Source: Marinomonas spartinae
Lineage (GTDB): Bacteria > Pseudomonadota > Gammaproteobacteria > Pseudomonadales > Marinomonadaceae
DNA: 64,000 bases
Reading direction: 5' to 3'
Assembly (NCBI RefSeq): GCF_016461715.1
Contig: NZ_JAEMUI010000002.1
Span: 1 to 64,000, forward strand
Below are positions 1 through 8,070 of the stretch, piece after piece. The position numbers and the translations under genes were made by a program. Every line of letters starts with the position of its first letter. Position 1 is the first letter of the stretch. The notes beneath the pieces are model-generated. The model searched no databases, was not told where the DNA came from, and saw nothing but the letters and a program-made list of their open reading frames with translations.

Positions 1-1631
1 ATTTATTAGATATCAACGCGGTGACAGGTGCGGTGACTCTCAAAGCGTCAGCGGACTTCGAAACCAAGTCCAGCTACAGTTTTAATGTGATTGCGACCGA
101 TAATGGTGCTGGAAACCTTAACTCTGGTAGTTTAAGTGTGAGTAAGGCGGTTGTCGTCAATGTGAACGATCTGAATGACAACGCCCCAACGGTCAGCGCA
201 AGTACCGCGACAGCAACTCTAGTGGAAGCTGGAGGTATCAGTAACGCGACGCTAGGAACAAGTAAGGCTTCCATTACCTTAACTAAAGCAGATGTTGATA
301 CTGTTGGGACAGTCCATTACGATGCTGCTTATCTTCTTAGTAATGGGTGGAGTACCACGAATGGGGGCTTGAGTTACTCAAAAATAGGTACCTATGGTAC
401 GGCAACGTTAACACTGGCAACGGACACTGTCAGTTATGAATTGTCTAATAGTAATAGTGACACACAAGCCTTGACTGCCGGGCAGTCAGTGAGTGATAGC
501 TTTACCATTGAAGTGACCGATGGCAATGCGACGCAAACGACCAAGGCTGTATTTAACATTGTTGGTTCGAATGATGCCCCTATTGCTTCTGGTGTGGTTG
601 GCTCTTTAACTGCGATAAGCGGTCAGGCTTTTTCTCCAGTCACCTTGCCCGCCAATTTATTTAGAGATTTGGACAGCGGCGAAACCAGTAAGCTGGTCTG
701 GCGTGTTGAGAATTTGCCGACAGGGATGGTGTTTAACGCAGAAACACATACCATTTCAGGTAACCCTGTAGGTGGTTTTGAGGGCGTAAACACATTACAA
801 ATTATTGCAACGGACCCTCATGGCGCTGAAGTAAAAGTTCCCGTTACTCTAACGATTTCCCCTGCGCCAGTCATTGTACCTGTTGTGCCGACAATTATTC
901 CCACGCCGCAAGCTGAACCACAGGATACGACGGTTCAGCTTGATGCACCAACAGCGACTACCACACCGTTACCTACAGGAACGATTGTATCAGAGCAAGG
1001 GGTGAGTGGTTTTGCGGGAGCGCCAGACATTCCTAATGCCAATATAAACACGATAGACAATGGTAATATAAATGTGGGTAACAGCGTGCCAAATGCTATT
1101 GGTACTGGTCAGCCAGCGGCTGTTATATCGACATCCCGAGTTGCGGTGAATGTGGGGGCGGATGGACAGGTTCAGGTAACACCCGCATCTGGTGTAGCGG
1201 CTAATACGACAGGTTTAAGCATTGCCAATTTGTCCACTCAGCCAGACCGAGTATCCATTGCTATAGCGGATTCAGGCTCGGCGAGTAACTACAGTGCCAC
1301 ATTATCAGATGGCTCGACTTTACCAAGTTGGGTACAAGTCGATCCTGTTACGGGGGAAGTCTCTATGACGCCTCCACCCGGGCAAGGAAAGATATCGTTG
1401 AAAATTAATGCGGTGGATGCAAATGGTAATACTCGTGTACTTGAAGTGGATCTAGATCTGGATAAATTGCCAACTTCTCCGCAAGGTCAGCAATCGACAG
1501 AGCCTGCACCAGCACCAGCCAGTGCAGCAGGTAATGGGGTGACTTTTATGTCATTGGATGAGCAGTTAAATAAAGCGGCTGGTCAACTTGATGATTATGG
1601 TCGTGACTTAATGAAATTATTGGTGTCTTAA
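1..1631 (+). CDS. C-terminal part of a large cadherin/VCBS-repeat surface protein (5' truncated)
   Basis: The reading frame is open from the window edge, so only the last ~540 residues are visible. In order they show a cadherin-like repeat ending in DLNDNAP (about residues 1-60), a VCBS/bacterial Ig-like repeat ending in VGSNDAP (about 60-190), a dystroglycan/He_PIG-type repeat with the SGNP signature (about 190-285), a proline/threonine-rich linker, and a second Ig-like module (about 380-485). No RTX GGxGxD nonapeptides and no LPxTG motif are seen. Such repeats are typical of giant secreted adhesins, which bind surfaces or partner cells. The next genes encode membrane-fusion and M50 proteins just 7 bp downstream, so it is probably their export or processing substrate; that link is inference. 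Confidence 0.8.
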   Translation, partial: LLDINAVTGAVTLKASADFETKSSYSFNVIATDNGAGNLNSGSLSVSKAVVVNVNDLNDNAPTVSASTATATLVEAGGISNATLGTSKASITLTKADVDTVGTVHYDAAYLLSNGWSTTNGGLSYSKIGTYGTATLTLATDTVSYELSNSNSDTQALTAGQSVSDSFTIEVTDGNATQTTKAVFNIVGSNDAPIASGVVGSLTAISGQAFSPVTLPANLFRDLDSGETSKLVWRVENLPTGMVFNAETHTISGNPVGGFEGVNTLQIIATDPHGAEVKVPVTLTISPAPVIVPVVPTIIPTPQAEPQDTTVQLDAPTATTTPLPTGTIVSEQGVSGFAGAPDIPNANINTIDNGNINVGNSVPNAIGTGQPAAVISTSRVAVNVGADGQVQVTPASGVAANTTGLSIANLSTQPDRVSIAIADSGSASNYSATLSDGSTLPSWVQVDPVTGEVSMTPPPGQGKISLKINAVDANGNTRVLEVDLDLDKLPTSPQGQQSTEPAPAPASAAGNGVTFMSLDEQLNKAAGQLDDYGRDLMKLLVS

Positions 1632-1638
1632 ATAGATT

Positions 1639-2976
1639 ATGTCAGATCACGTTGTAGCGCAGCTGTTGCAAATAGAGCAACAGGTTAGGCGTTGTGAAAC
1701 ATTAACGGAATTGAGTTTTGTGATGGTCAATATGACCAAAACCCTCGTCCCTTATGAACAAGCGGCCTATTTAATAGGCAGCGAGATTGAACGGCTTACC
1801 GTCAATGCTTTGAGTGATCTGTCATTGGTGGATCGAACCACACCGTTTTGTGCTTGGCTGGAACAAATTGCTAAGCGGGAGGACGGTCTTGAATCAGCGG
1901 CCAATACGCATACGATAGACAGTGCGTCTTGGCCTGCTGAGTTAGTAAATGACCTAGGTGAATTCTCACCTAACTGTATGCTTTGGTTGCCGCTTTTTAT
2001 CCCCTCTAAACCCAATCAGCGAGTGGGTGTGCTGTGGTTGGCAAAATCTCAACCATGGACGGAGAAAGAAATAGGTTTGCTGCAGCATTTAGCATCAAGT
2101 TATGCCCATGCATTGCAATTTTTTGTTTCTCGTACTGGTTGGCGTTATTGGAGGAGACGCTTTTTTTCTAAACGTGTGCAATGGATACTCTTGATGGCAC
2201 TGGTTGTCTTGAGTTTTGTGCCTGTTCGTTTAACCGTATTAGCACCTGCTGAAATTGCGGCTAAGGATCCTCTTTTAATTACCTCTCCTTTGGCGGGCGC
2301 TGTCAGTCAGGTTTTAGTGAAACCAGGGGAGCATGTGACCAAAGGGCAATTAGTCGTAGAGATGGATAAAACGGAATTTAAGGGGCGCTTTGATGTGGCT
2401 CAGCGGGAGTTGGAGCGAGCTCAAGCGGAGTTAAGAACCGCTGAGCAAGCGGGTTATGTTGATCGTAAGAAAAAGTCTGAACTGGCGCAATTGGAATCAC
2501 AAGTTGAATTAAAAACTATTGAGCGTAATTATCTGAAAACGAAACTTACGCAAACGGATATTCTGGCAGATAAAGCAGGGGTGGCGGTGTTAGATGACCC
2601 AGATAAGTGGAAAGGTCATCCAGTAGTAGTCGGTGAGCGCATTTTATCCATTGCTGACCCAAATCATGTGCAATTAAATATTATGTTGCCAGTGAAAGAT
2701 GCCATTTCACTGAGTCATGGTAATAAAGTAACCTTTTATTTGGATACAGACCCACTCAATCCGATCCCATTTAGTGTGGATTATTCGTCTTTTGAGCCAA
2801 GTTTAACACCTGATCAAGTGGTGGCGTATCGAATCGTAGCGAATATTGAGGATCATCATCTTCCCCCAAGAATTGGTTTACGGGGCACTGCCAAGTTGTA
2901 CGGTAAGCAGGTATCGTTGGCTTACTACTTGTTACGCCGTCCCATCACCTTTGTCCGACAACGTTTGGGTTTGTAG
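1639..2976 (+). CDS. GAF-domain HlyD-type membrane fusion protein
   Basis: The N-terminal ~160 residues resemble a GAF sensor-like domain. An Arg-rich stretch and one membrane helix follow at about residues 180-198. Beyond that is a periplasmic HlyD/RND-adaptor-like region: a lipoyl-like half motif around 210-245 (LAGAVSQVLVKPGEHVTKGQ), a coiled coil at about 250-300 rich in Glu/Lys/Gln, and a beta-barrel-like C-terminus. HlyD adaptors bridge inner-membrane exporters and outer-membrane channels. Here no ABC exporter gene follows; instead the next gene starts directly after the stop and encodes an M50 protease carrying its own HlyD half. The cytosolic GAF domain on an adaptor is unusual and could couple export to a signal. 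The domain calls are by eye. Confidence 0.8.
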   Translation: MSDHVVAQLLQIEQQVRRCETLTELSFVMVNMTKTLVPYEQAAYLIGSEIERLTVNALSDLSLVDRTTPFCAWLEQIAKREDGLESAANTHTIDSASWPAELVNDLGEFSPNCMLWLPLFIPSKPNQRVGVLWLAKSQPWTEKEIGLLQHLASSYAHALQFFVSRTGWRYWRRRFFSKRVQWILLMALVVLSFVPVRLTVLAPAEIAAKDPLLITSPLAGAVSQVLVKPGEHVTKGQLVVEMDKTEFKGRFDVAQRELERAQAELRTAEQAGYVDRKKKSELAQLESQVELKTIERNYLKTKLTQTDILADKAGVAVLDDPDKWKGHPVVVGERILSIADPNHVQLNIMLPVKDAISLSHGNKVTFYLDTDPLNPIPFSVDYSSFEPSLTPDQVVAYRIVANIEDHHLPPRIGLRGTAKLYGKQVSLAYYLLRRPITFVRQRLGL

Positions 2977-5097
2977 ATGCTTGCCGACACAGCGCATGGG
3001 GTTAGAGAGCTTCCACTGCTACGTCAAAATTTACGCTTAATGACGGCGTCTCCTGATGAAGATGGTGAGCCTCGTTGGCAAATTTTTGACCCTCTTTCTA
3101 ATAAGTTTTTTTTCTTATCTCGGACTGGTTTTTATTTGTTTCGGGAATGGCGTCACGCAAAGACGGATGAAGAATTATTAGCGTCAGTGGAAGGTCGCGG
3201 GCTTGATATTGACCCGCATGAGCTGGACTTTTTTATTCGCTTTTTAGAAATTAACCATCTTATCGAGGCTCATACTAAAAACGATTTAGCACGCCTTCAG
3301 CAAGAGGTTGTTAAGCGTCAACAACACGCTTTAATGTGGCTTTTACATAACTATTTGTTTATCAAGATTCCCTTAGTAAGACCGGACTTGATTTTGAGTC
3401 GGTGTTTTTCAAAAATAAAATTTCTATTTCGGCTGCGCTTGCATTGGATCGCTTTTCTATTAGGTGTATTGGGTCTCGTGATGGTGTTACGCCAATGGGA
3501 TACCTATACCCATACTTTGCAAAACTTCTTTGATGTCTCCTCGATCATTTACTATCTAGGAGCCTTGGTCGTGGTCAAAACGGCCCATGAATTAGGTCAT
3601 GCATTTGTCGCTAAACGCTATGGTTGTCGTGTTAGCTCCATGGGGCTGGCATTTTTGCTGATGACACCGATCTTATATACAGATACGACAGACGCTTGGC
3701 GCTTGCGTTCTCGATTTCAGCGCTTAAGCATTGTCACTGCAGGTGTGCGGGTAGAAATCTATATTGCCTGCGTAGCGACCTTTTTATGGGGTATCGTGCC
3801 CGACAGTGGTTTTCGAAGTGTGTTGTTTTTTGTGGCGACGACCAGTTGGATTTCATCGTTGCTAATCAATACTAGCCCCTTTATGCGTTTTGATGGTTAC
3901 TATGCCTTGTCAGATTTTTTGGGCATGGAAAACCTACAGCCTCGCTCTTTTTTGGTGGGTAAATGGTTTTTGAGAGAGCACTTATTTGGTTTTGGTTTTG
4001 CCCCACCTGAGCCTTTAAATCGAAAGAAATGTTTGTTAATGGTCTCCTATGCTTGGGCGACTTGGGTGTATCGTTTTTTCCTCTTTATTGGTATTGCCGT
4101 TCTCGTTTATTACTTCGCGTTTAAACTGTTGGGGATTGTGCTGTTTTTAGTGGAAATATTATGGTTTTTGGTGCTGCCCATTATCAAAGAAATAGGGGTT
4201 TGGTTCAAATTGAGAAAAGACATGACGATAAATAGAACCAGTATAGTGACCTTAGGTTTCGGTATACTTATTGTAGGGGCTTTGTTGATACCTTGGCAGG
4301 GTCAGATAAGTGCGCCAGCGGTGGCTACTTTTGAACGCCATCAAACCTTTTACCCCAGTGAGCCTGCGAAAGTAGTGAACTGGCAGATAGCGCCTGATCA
4401 AAAAGTGAAGCAAGGGCAATTGCTTATTTTGTTAGAATCTGCCGAAGTTGAGCAAGATATTCATTTAACGCAAGTTAAATTAGATGCTTTGCAAACCCAA
4501 TGGCAGCGCGCAAGTTCAGGTGCCTCATCCAGTGATGAGCAATTAACCTTACAAACACAACTATCTCGGGAACAATCCCGTCTACAGTCGCTATTAGAGC
4601 GCCGAGAACGGTTAGTGATCCAGGCCCCTTTTAATGGTGACATTGGGGAAACCCTATCGCTCAAAAAAGGCGACTATGTTAATGAAAAAATGCCCTTAGC
4701 GACCTTGTACGATACACAAAGTGGTATCGTGAAAGCCTATATTGATAGTCGCTCAGTGAGTCGCTTGAAAATAGGCAGTGAGGCGAGTTTTATTGGTAAT
4801 GATGGCACGCCGTTACCCACTCAATTAGTGGTGGAAAAAGTGCTTCCTACTGCCATTACGCATCTTAATTATCCAGGTCTATCCTCGGTTTACGGTGGTC
4901 CTATTGCGGCGCAGAAAATGCAGGACCAAATCATTCCAGATACCTCCATTTATGAAGTTATTTTATCCTTCAAAGGTAAGTCACCCATAACTCGACAACA
5001 ATATGGTCGAGTGGATTTATCTGTTGAGCCAACCAGTTTCTTAGTGAATGGGTTGCGCTATATTTATGGAATTTTTATAAGAGAGTCAGGTTTTTAG
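2977..5097 (+). CDS. PqqD-like / peptidase M50 / HlyD-like hybrid membrane protein
   Basis: The start codon abuts the upstream stop. Residues ~25-95 look like a PqqD-type peptide-binding domain. A multi-helix membrane core of site-2 protease type follows. It carries the zinc motif HELGH at residues 204-208 and a downstream FDGYY motif with a candidate third ligand, Asp306. After about six hydrophobic segments, residues ~440-706 form a HlyD-like periplasmic arm with split lipoyl halves around a coiled coil. M50 proteases cleave within membranes, and a catalytic-looking M50 fused to an adaptor arm suggests a dedicated processing/export machine for the adjacent adhesin. The substrate and the direction of transport are inferred. 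The family is usually annotated only as peptidase M50 or HlyD family. Confidence 0.82.
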   Translation: MLADTAHGVRELPLLRQNLRLMTASPDEDGEPRWQIFDPLSNKFFFLSRTGFYLFREWRHAKTDEELLASVEGRGLDIDPHELDFFIRFLEINHLIEAHTKNDLARLQQEVVKRQQHALMWLLHNYLFIKIPLVRPDLILSRCFSKIKFLFRLRLHWIAFLLGVLGLVMVLRQWDTYTHTLQNFFDVSSIIYYLGALVVVKTAHELGHAFVAKRYGCRVSSMGLAFLLMTPILYTDTTDAWRLRSRFQRLSIVTAGVRVEIYIACVATFLWGIVPDSGFRSVLFFVATTSWISSLLINTSPFMRFDGYYALSDFLGMENLQPRSFLVGKWFLREHLFGFGFAPPEPLNRKKCLLMVSYAWATWVYRFFLFIGIAVLVYYFAFKLLGIVLFLVEILWFLVLPIIKEIGVWFKLRKDMTINRTSIVTLGFGILIVGALLIPWQGQISAPAVATFERHQTFYPSEPAKVVNWQIAPDQKVKQGQLLILLESAEVEQDIHLTQVKLDALQTQWQRASSGASSSDEQLTLQTQLSREQSRLQSLLERRERLVIQAPFNGDIGETLSLKKGDYVNEKMPLATLYDTQSGIVKAYIDSRSVSRLKIGSEASFIGNDGTPLPTQLVVEKVLPTAITHLNYPGLSSVYGGPIAAQKMQDQIIPDTSIYEVILSFKGKSPITRQQYGRVDLSVEPTSFLVNGLRYIYGIFIRESGF

Positions 5098-5100
5098 CGG

Positions 5101-5916
5101 ATGGTAAAAAAGATGAGTGACTCCATTCAATGGGATGAAAAACAGGTCGATATCATTGCGAGAGATTTGGCTTATTTACGTTTGCAGGTGGATTTAGAAT
5201 TAGTACCTCGTTATCCGATGTTCTTAGATAAAGCTTATCCTTTAGGGCGTTGTAAAGAAATCCGTGATGAAGTGTTTGCTCTTTTGCAGGAAGCATTACC
5301 GAAGGCGACTGAACCTGGGCTGGTGTTAATGCGCAAGGCGTTAGCAAAAGGCGCAACATTGAAGAAAGTTTGGGGCTCCCTTCGTGATGAATATTTTCAG
5401 AATGCGATGGTGTTAGGTGATTGGTATATTGATGTCTCGAACGATACCGTTAATCCGAATAAACCTAGGGTGGAAATCCTTCCATTAGCCCAGTCTCGTT
5501 TCTCTAGTATTGCCAGCTTTGAGCAGTTTATTAAGATCGCAGGATCTTATTGGGGGGTTGAGGTCTATCGTAATGATATTTGTCCAGCCTTAGCGCCATT
5601 TTTGCCACTGATGTATGTCGATGCAAAGGGGGGCTGCTGGATGGGAGAGGCGAATGATGACATGCTCTCTCTGACAATGGATAGCCAGTTTCTTCTTTCT
5701 GAGCGTATTTTGACGGGACTACCTGCCCTGCCAACGGTGTTTAGTAACAAATGGAAAAACAGCTTGGACTCAATAAAAAATAACGCGTTTATCCATGGAG
5801 AAGGTCTATCATTGGATTTTTGCCGAGCGTATCGCCAGCAGCAAAGGTATCTTGATATGTCCTTTCGAGATGACGCTGTGATGGCGTATTTGTCTTTGCC
5901 TAAGCGTGTTAGTTAG
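5101..5916 (+). CDS. Unknown protein, last gene of the adhesin/M50 operon
   Basis: This 271-residue protein starts 3 bp after the M50-hybrid stop; an in-frame ATG at 5113 is an alternative start. I do not recognise its family. It is predicted soluble, with no signal peptide and no long hydrophobic helix. Aromatic and charged residues are spread evenly, and the N-terminal half is helical with a Lys/Leu-rich segment around residues 95-115. Tight coupling to the GAF-HlyD and M50-HlyD genes implies a role in the same pathway, for example a cytosolic chaperone or regulator of adhesin export. That role is inferred from position only. Confidence 0.7.
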   Translation: MVKKMSDSIQWDEKQVDIIARDLAYLRLQVDLELVPRYPMFLDKAYPLGRCKEIRDEVFALLQEALPKATEPGLVLMRKALAKGATLKKVWGSLRDEYFQNAMVLGDWYIDVSNDTVNPNKPRVEILPLAQSRFSSIASFEQFIKIAGSYWGVEVYRNDICPALAPFLPLMYVDAKGGCWMGEANDDMLSLTMDSQFLLSERILTGLPALPTVFSNKWKNSLDSIKNNAFIHGEGLSLDFCRAYRQQQRYLDMSFRDDAVMAYLSLPKRVS

Positions 5917-6021
5917 CTCTTTTAGGACTAAGCTCCCCAATAAAACGCATGTGATGGGTTAGCATTCTTGTGATAAGTTGATGTTATAGTGAGGCCAGTG
6001 GGAGCGTTGGTAGGAAGACTT

Positions 6022-6525
6022 ATGCATCAAAGTGAAGAAGAGAAAATCGAGCTCGAGCATCAAGCAGCGAAGATTTTCATGCGCTGGTATGAGAAAAATA
6101 CCGGTAAGCCTATTCGTCATATTTGGCACAATGAACCAATTCGACCAGATGTTTCCTGCATGCTGGAAGGTGAGCGTTTGGATCTTGAAATTGCCCATTT
6201 ATATGGCTCGGAAGAAGAAGCGATGGCGATTCTTGGACGGGAACTCACTGATAAAACTCGGCAGGCTATCAGAGATCTAGCTCACGATGAGGTCAATTCT
6301 CGATTATTAAAAGCATTAAACCGTATATTAGAAAACAAATCCGGTAAGCGTTATGACTCAAAAAGAGTGTGGCTGGTGATTCGTAACGCGCATCCAGCAT
6401 GGAGTAAAAATGAGATTAAAGCACTTGAGCACCTTATTACGATCCCGGAACCCCATGCGTTTGAGAAAGTTTGGATTGTTGGGGATATGGAAGGCAAAAC
6501 CGGAATTGTCAGACTATATCCTTAA
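6022..6525 (+). CDS. Conserved-looking hypothetical protein
   Basis: I chose the ATG at 6022 because AGGAAG lies about 7 bases upstream; an in-frame GTG at 5989 would add 11 residues but has no good ribosome site. The 167-residue product is soluble and charged. A Pro-Asp followed about 13 residues later by Asp-Leu-Glu, and a later strand-like VWLVIRNAHPAW, give a loose resemblance to a small nuclease-like fold. Catalytic residues cannot be assigned with confidence. The C-terminus ends in a beta-rich stretch. It stands alone between the adhesin operon and a convergent FMN reductase gene. Function unknown. Confidence 0.7.
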   Translation: MHQSEEEKIELEHQAAKIFMRWYEKNTGKPIRHIWHNEPIRPDVSCMLEGERLDLEIAHLYGSEEEAMAILGRELTDKTRQAIRDLAHDEVNSRLLKALNRILENKSGKRYDSKRVWLVIRNAHPAWSKNEIKALEHLITIPEPHAFEKVWIVGDMEGKTGIVRLYP

Positions 6526-6556
6526 ATCTCTTTGTGAAAAGAAGGCTTTGTTAAGA

Positions 6557-6584
6557 AAAGACGCTTGGAAAGCAAAGCGTCTTT
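6557..6584. terminator. Hairpin between convergent genes
   Basis: A perfect 10-bp inverted repeat (6557-6566 with 6575-6584) around an 8-base loop sits between two convergent genes. Neither side has a long T tract, so termination strength is uncertain. Confidence 0.5.
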
Positions 6585-6602
6585 GCTGTGTTTCAAAATA
6601 AC

Positions 6603-7139
6603 TTAGCGGCGCTTTTCAATAAAACGTAAAAAATCCGTTACGTGCCTTTCTAATCGAGAAAGTGTTTTCTCGTCACTTATCACGCCATTGGTAATAACCT
6701 TGCTGATAGGCGTAATCATCATCTCATGGGACACGTGAATGTCCGATAAAATCGCATCCATAATTAATTTTACGTGAGCCTGAGCGCGAGCGCCGCCTAC
6801 AGGGCTATCAGCCTGCGTAATGATGGTGACGGGCTTGTCTTTTAAGCATGAATTAAACGCGGGACGAGAAGCCCAATCCAAGGCATTCTTCAATACTGCA
6901 GGAATACTGTGATTATACTCTGGTGTACAAATGACAATACCATCGGCGTGTTCAATGCTGTCCATTAACCCCACGATACTTGCTGGTTTGTTTTTGTTTA
7001 GATCTTCATTAAAGAAAGGCAAGGTATCGAGTTTGGGCGTTTCGGTTGTGTGACCAGACAGTAAATTTTCAACAGATTTGAGTATCGCTAGGCTTTTGCT
7101 TTGGGAATGAAAACTCCCAGATAGTAATAGTAATTTCAT
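6603..7139 (-). CDS. NAD(P)H-dependent FMN reductase, flavodoxin fold
   Basis: This 178-residue protein has the hallmarks of the NADPH-dependent FMN reductase family (ChrR/SsuE/AzoR-like). The N-terminal phosphate-binding loop reads SGSFHSQSKS, the flavin-contact motif PEYNHSIP is near residue 98, and LKNALDWASRP follows. Members reduce FMN, quinones, azo dyes or chromate using NAD(P)H in the cytosol; the exact substrate cannot be told from sequence. Length is normal for the family. It runs opposite to the upstream gene and shares orientation with the flavodoxin-like gene at 7435-7962, but about 300 bases and a small membrane-protein gene separate the two. Confidence 0.85.
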   Translation of the reverse strand: MKLLLLSGSFHSQSKSLAILKSVENLLSGHTTETPKLDTLPFFNEDLNKNKPASIVGLMDSIEHADGIVICTPEYNHSIPAVLKNALDWASRPAFNSCLKDKPVTIITQADSPVGGARAQAHVKLIMDAILSDIHVSHEMMITPISKVITNGVISDEKTLSRLERHVTDFLRFIEKRR

Positions 7140-7275
7140 GTTTTTCCTACAAGGTTTTAGCTAAGGAAGGTAATGGTAGTGCCCAAGTATCTTCATACTT
7201 GTGTATAACTACCATACCTTGAGGCATGAAGGAAAAGTCATGAGGAAAGGGAAAGAAGTATGGAAATTTTGTCTG

Positions 7276-7380
7276 CTATTTCTTTTCTCTGTGCTTTTTG
7301 AACAAAAATATAGCAATGATTAATGCAAAACAGAAAAATAGAATGGCAAAGGCACCCAATGCCATCACAGCTAAGTTCAT
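7276..7380 (-). CDS. 34-residue single-pass membrane protein (small ORF)
   Basis: Reading the minus strand from an ATG at 7380 gives MNLAVMALGAFAILFFCFAL, then IIAIFLFKKHREKK and a TAG stop. A good ribosome site (AAGGAAG) lies about 7 bases before the ATG. The product is one hydrophobic helix with a short Lys/Arg-rich tail, which by the positive-inside rule would face the cytoplasm. Small proteins like this often modulate a membrane partner. The neighbours on the same strand are two flavodoxin-fold enzymes. I recognise no family, and coding status rests on the start signal plus the coherent topology. Confidence 0.6.
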   Translation of the reverse strand: MNLAVMALGAFAILFFCFALIIAIFLFKKHREKK

Positions 7381-7434
7381 AGTGGCTTCCTTAAATGAAT
7401 TTTTTATTATTCTAGCAGACTTCTCTTCTGTCTT

Positions 7435-7962
7435 TTAGTGTTCCGCAATTTGCTGACTAAAGGTTTCAACCAATTGCCAATCGGTATAATCAATCACCGA
7501 TGTTAGATCGGTTGGGCCTTTTGTCATCCACATAATCAGTTGGATCATGATTCGATCAAAAAAAGCGTACTTTTGGTAATCCACCTTCCCGGCAAAAACG
7601 CTTAATAAGCTAGGCTTCCAGTCTAATTCTTGCAGTAATTTCTGCAAATAGGGGTTAGTTTCAGGTGTGTTCTTATCGGCTTTGCGGGCCACGAGATTGA
7701 CGCTAAAAAAACAGCAGGTTTTATCGTCTAAGATGGCTTTGTTCGAACGGATAAATTCAATAAGATTCTTGCGATGTTTGCCATAACGAATACTAGCACC
7801 AATGACGATTTTCCCGTATCGGGTGAGCAATTCGGTTGTTGCTTGCTCGATAGCAATCAAGTGTGTGTGATGGCCTTGTTGTTCTAGATTACGAGCAATG
7901 GTGTCGCAAATCTTAAGTGTATGACCATCGACACTGGAATAAAGAATAAGAGTATTTTTCAT
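7435..7962 (-). CDS. hemG: HemG-like flavodoxin (menaquinone-dependent protoporphyrinogen oxidase family)
   Basis: The preferred start at 7962 gives a 175-residue protein beginning MKNTLILYSSVDGHT, the flavodoxin phosphate-binding loop in the position expected for HemG. A longer frame to 8007 has no better ribosome site. Further HemG-like segments are IVIGASIRYGKH, FFSVNLVARK and KYAFFDRIMIQLIMWMTKGPTD; the last contains the hydrophobic helix characteristic of HemG. The enzyme converts protoporphyrinogen IX to protoporphyrin IX in heme synthesis, passing electrons to quinone at the inner membrane. No other heme gene is nearby. Assignment to HemG rather than a general flavodoxin is by pattern. 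Confidence 0.8.
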   Translation of the reverse strand: MKNTLILYSSVDGHTLKICDTIARNLEQQGHHTHLIAIEQATTELLTRYGKIVIGASIRYGKHRKNLIEFIRSNKAILDDKTCCFFSVNLVARKADKNTPETNPYLQKLLQELDWKPSLLSVFAGKVDYQKYAFFDRIMIQLIMWMTKGPTDLTSVIDYTDWQLVETFSQQIAEH

Positions 7963-8026
7963 GATGATTGAGACCACAACAATGGCAAAATGTTCCATTC
8001 TCTTCATATATAAGTATGAAAAGAAT

Positions 8027-8061
8027 AAAGAAAAACCACTTCAAGAGAGCGGTTTTTCTTT
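8027..8061 (-). terminator. Terminator of the guaD-xdhBA operon
   Basis: An 11-bp perfect inverted repeat (8027-8037 with 8051-8061) lies 10 bases past the guaD stop. On the minus strand the second arm is T-rich and continues into TTTATTC. Confidence 0.8.
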
Positions 8062-8070
8062 GCTAAACCC

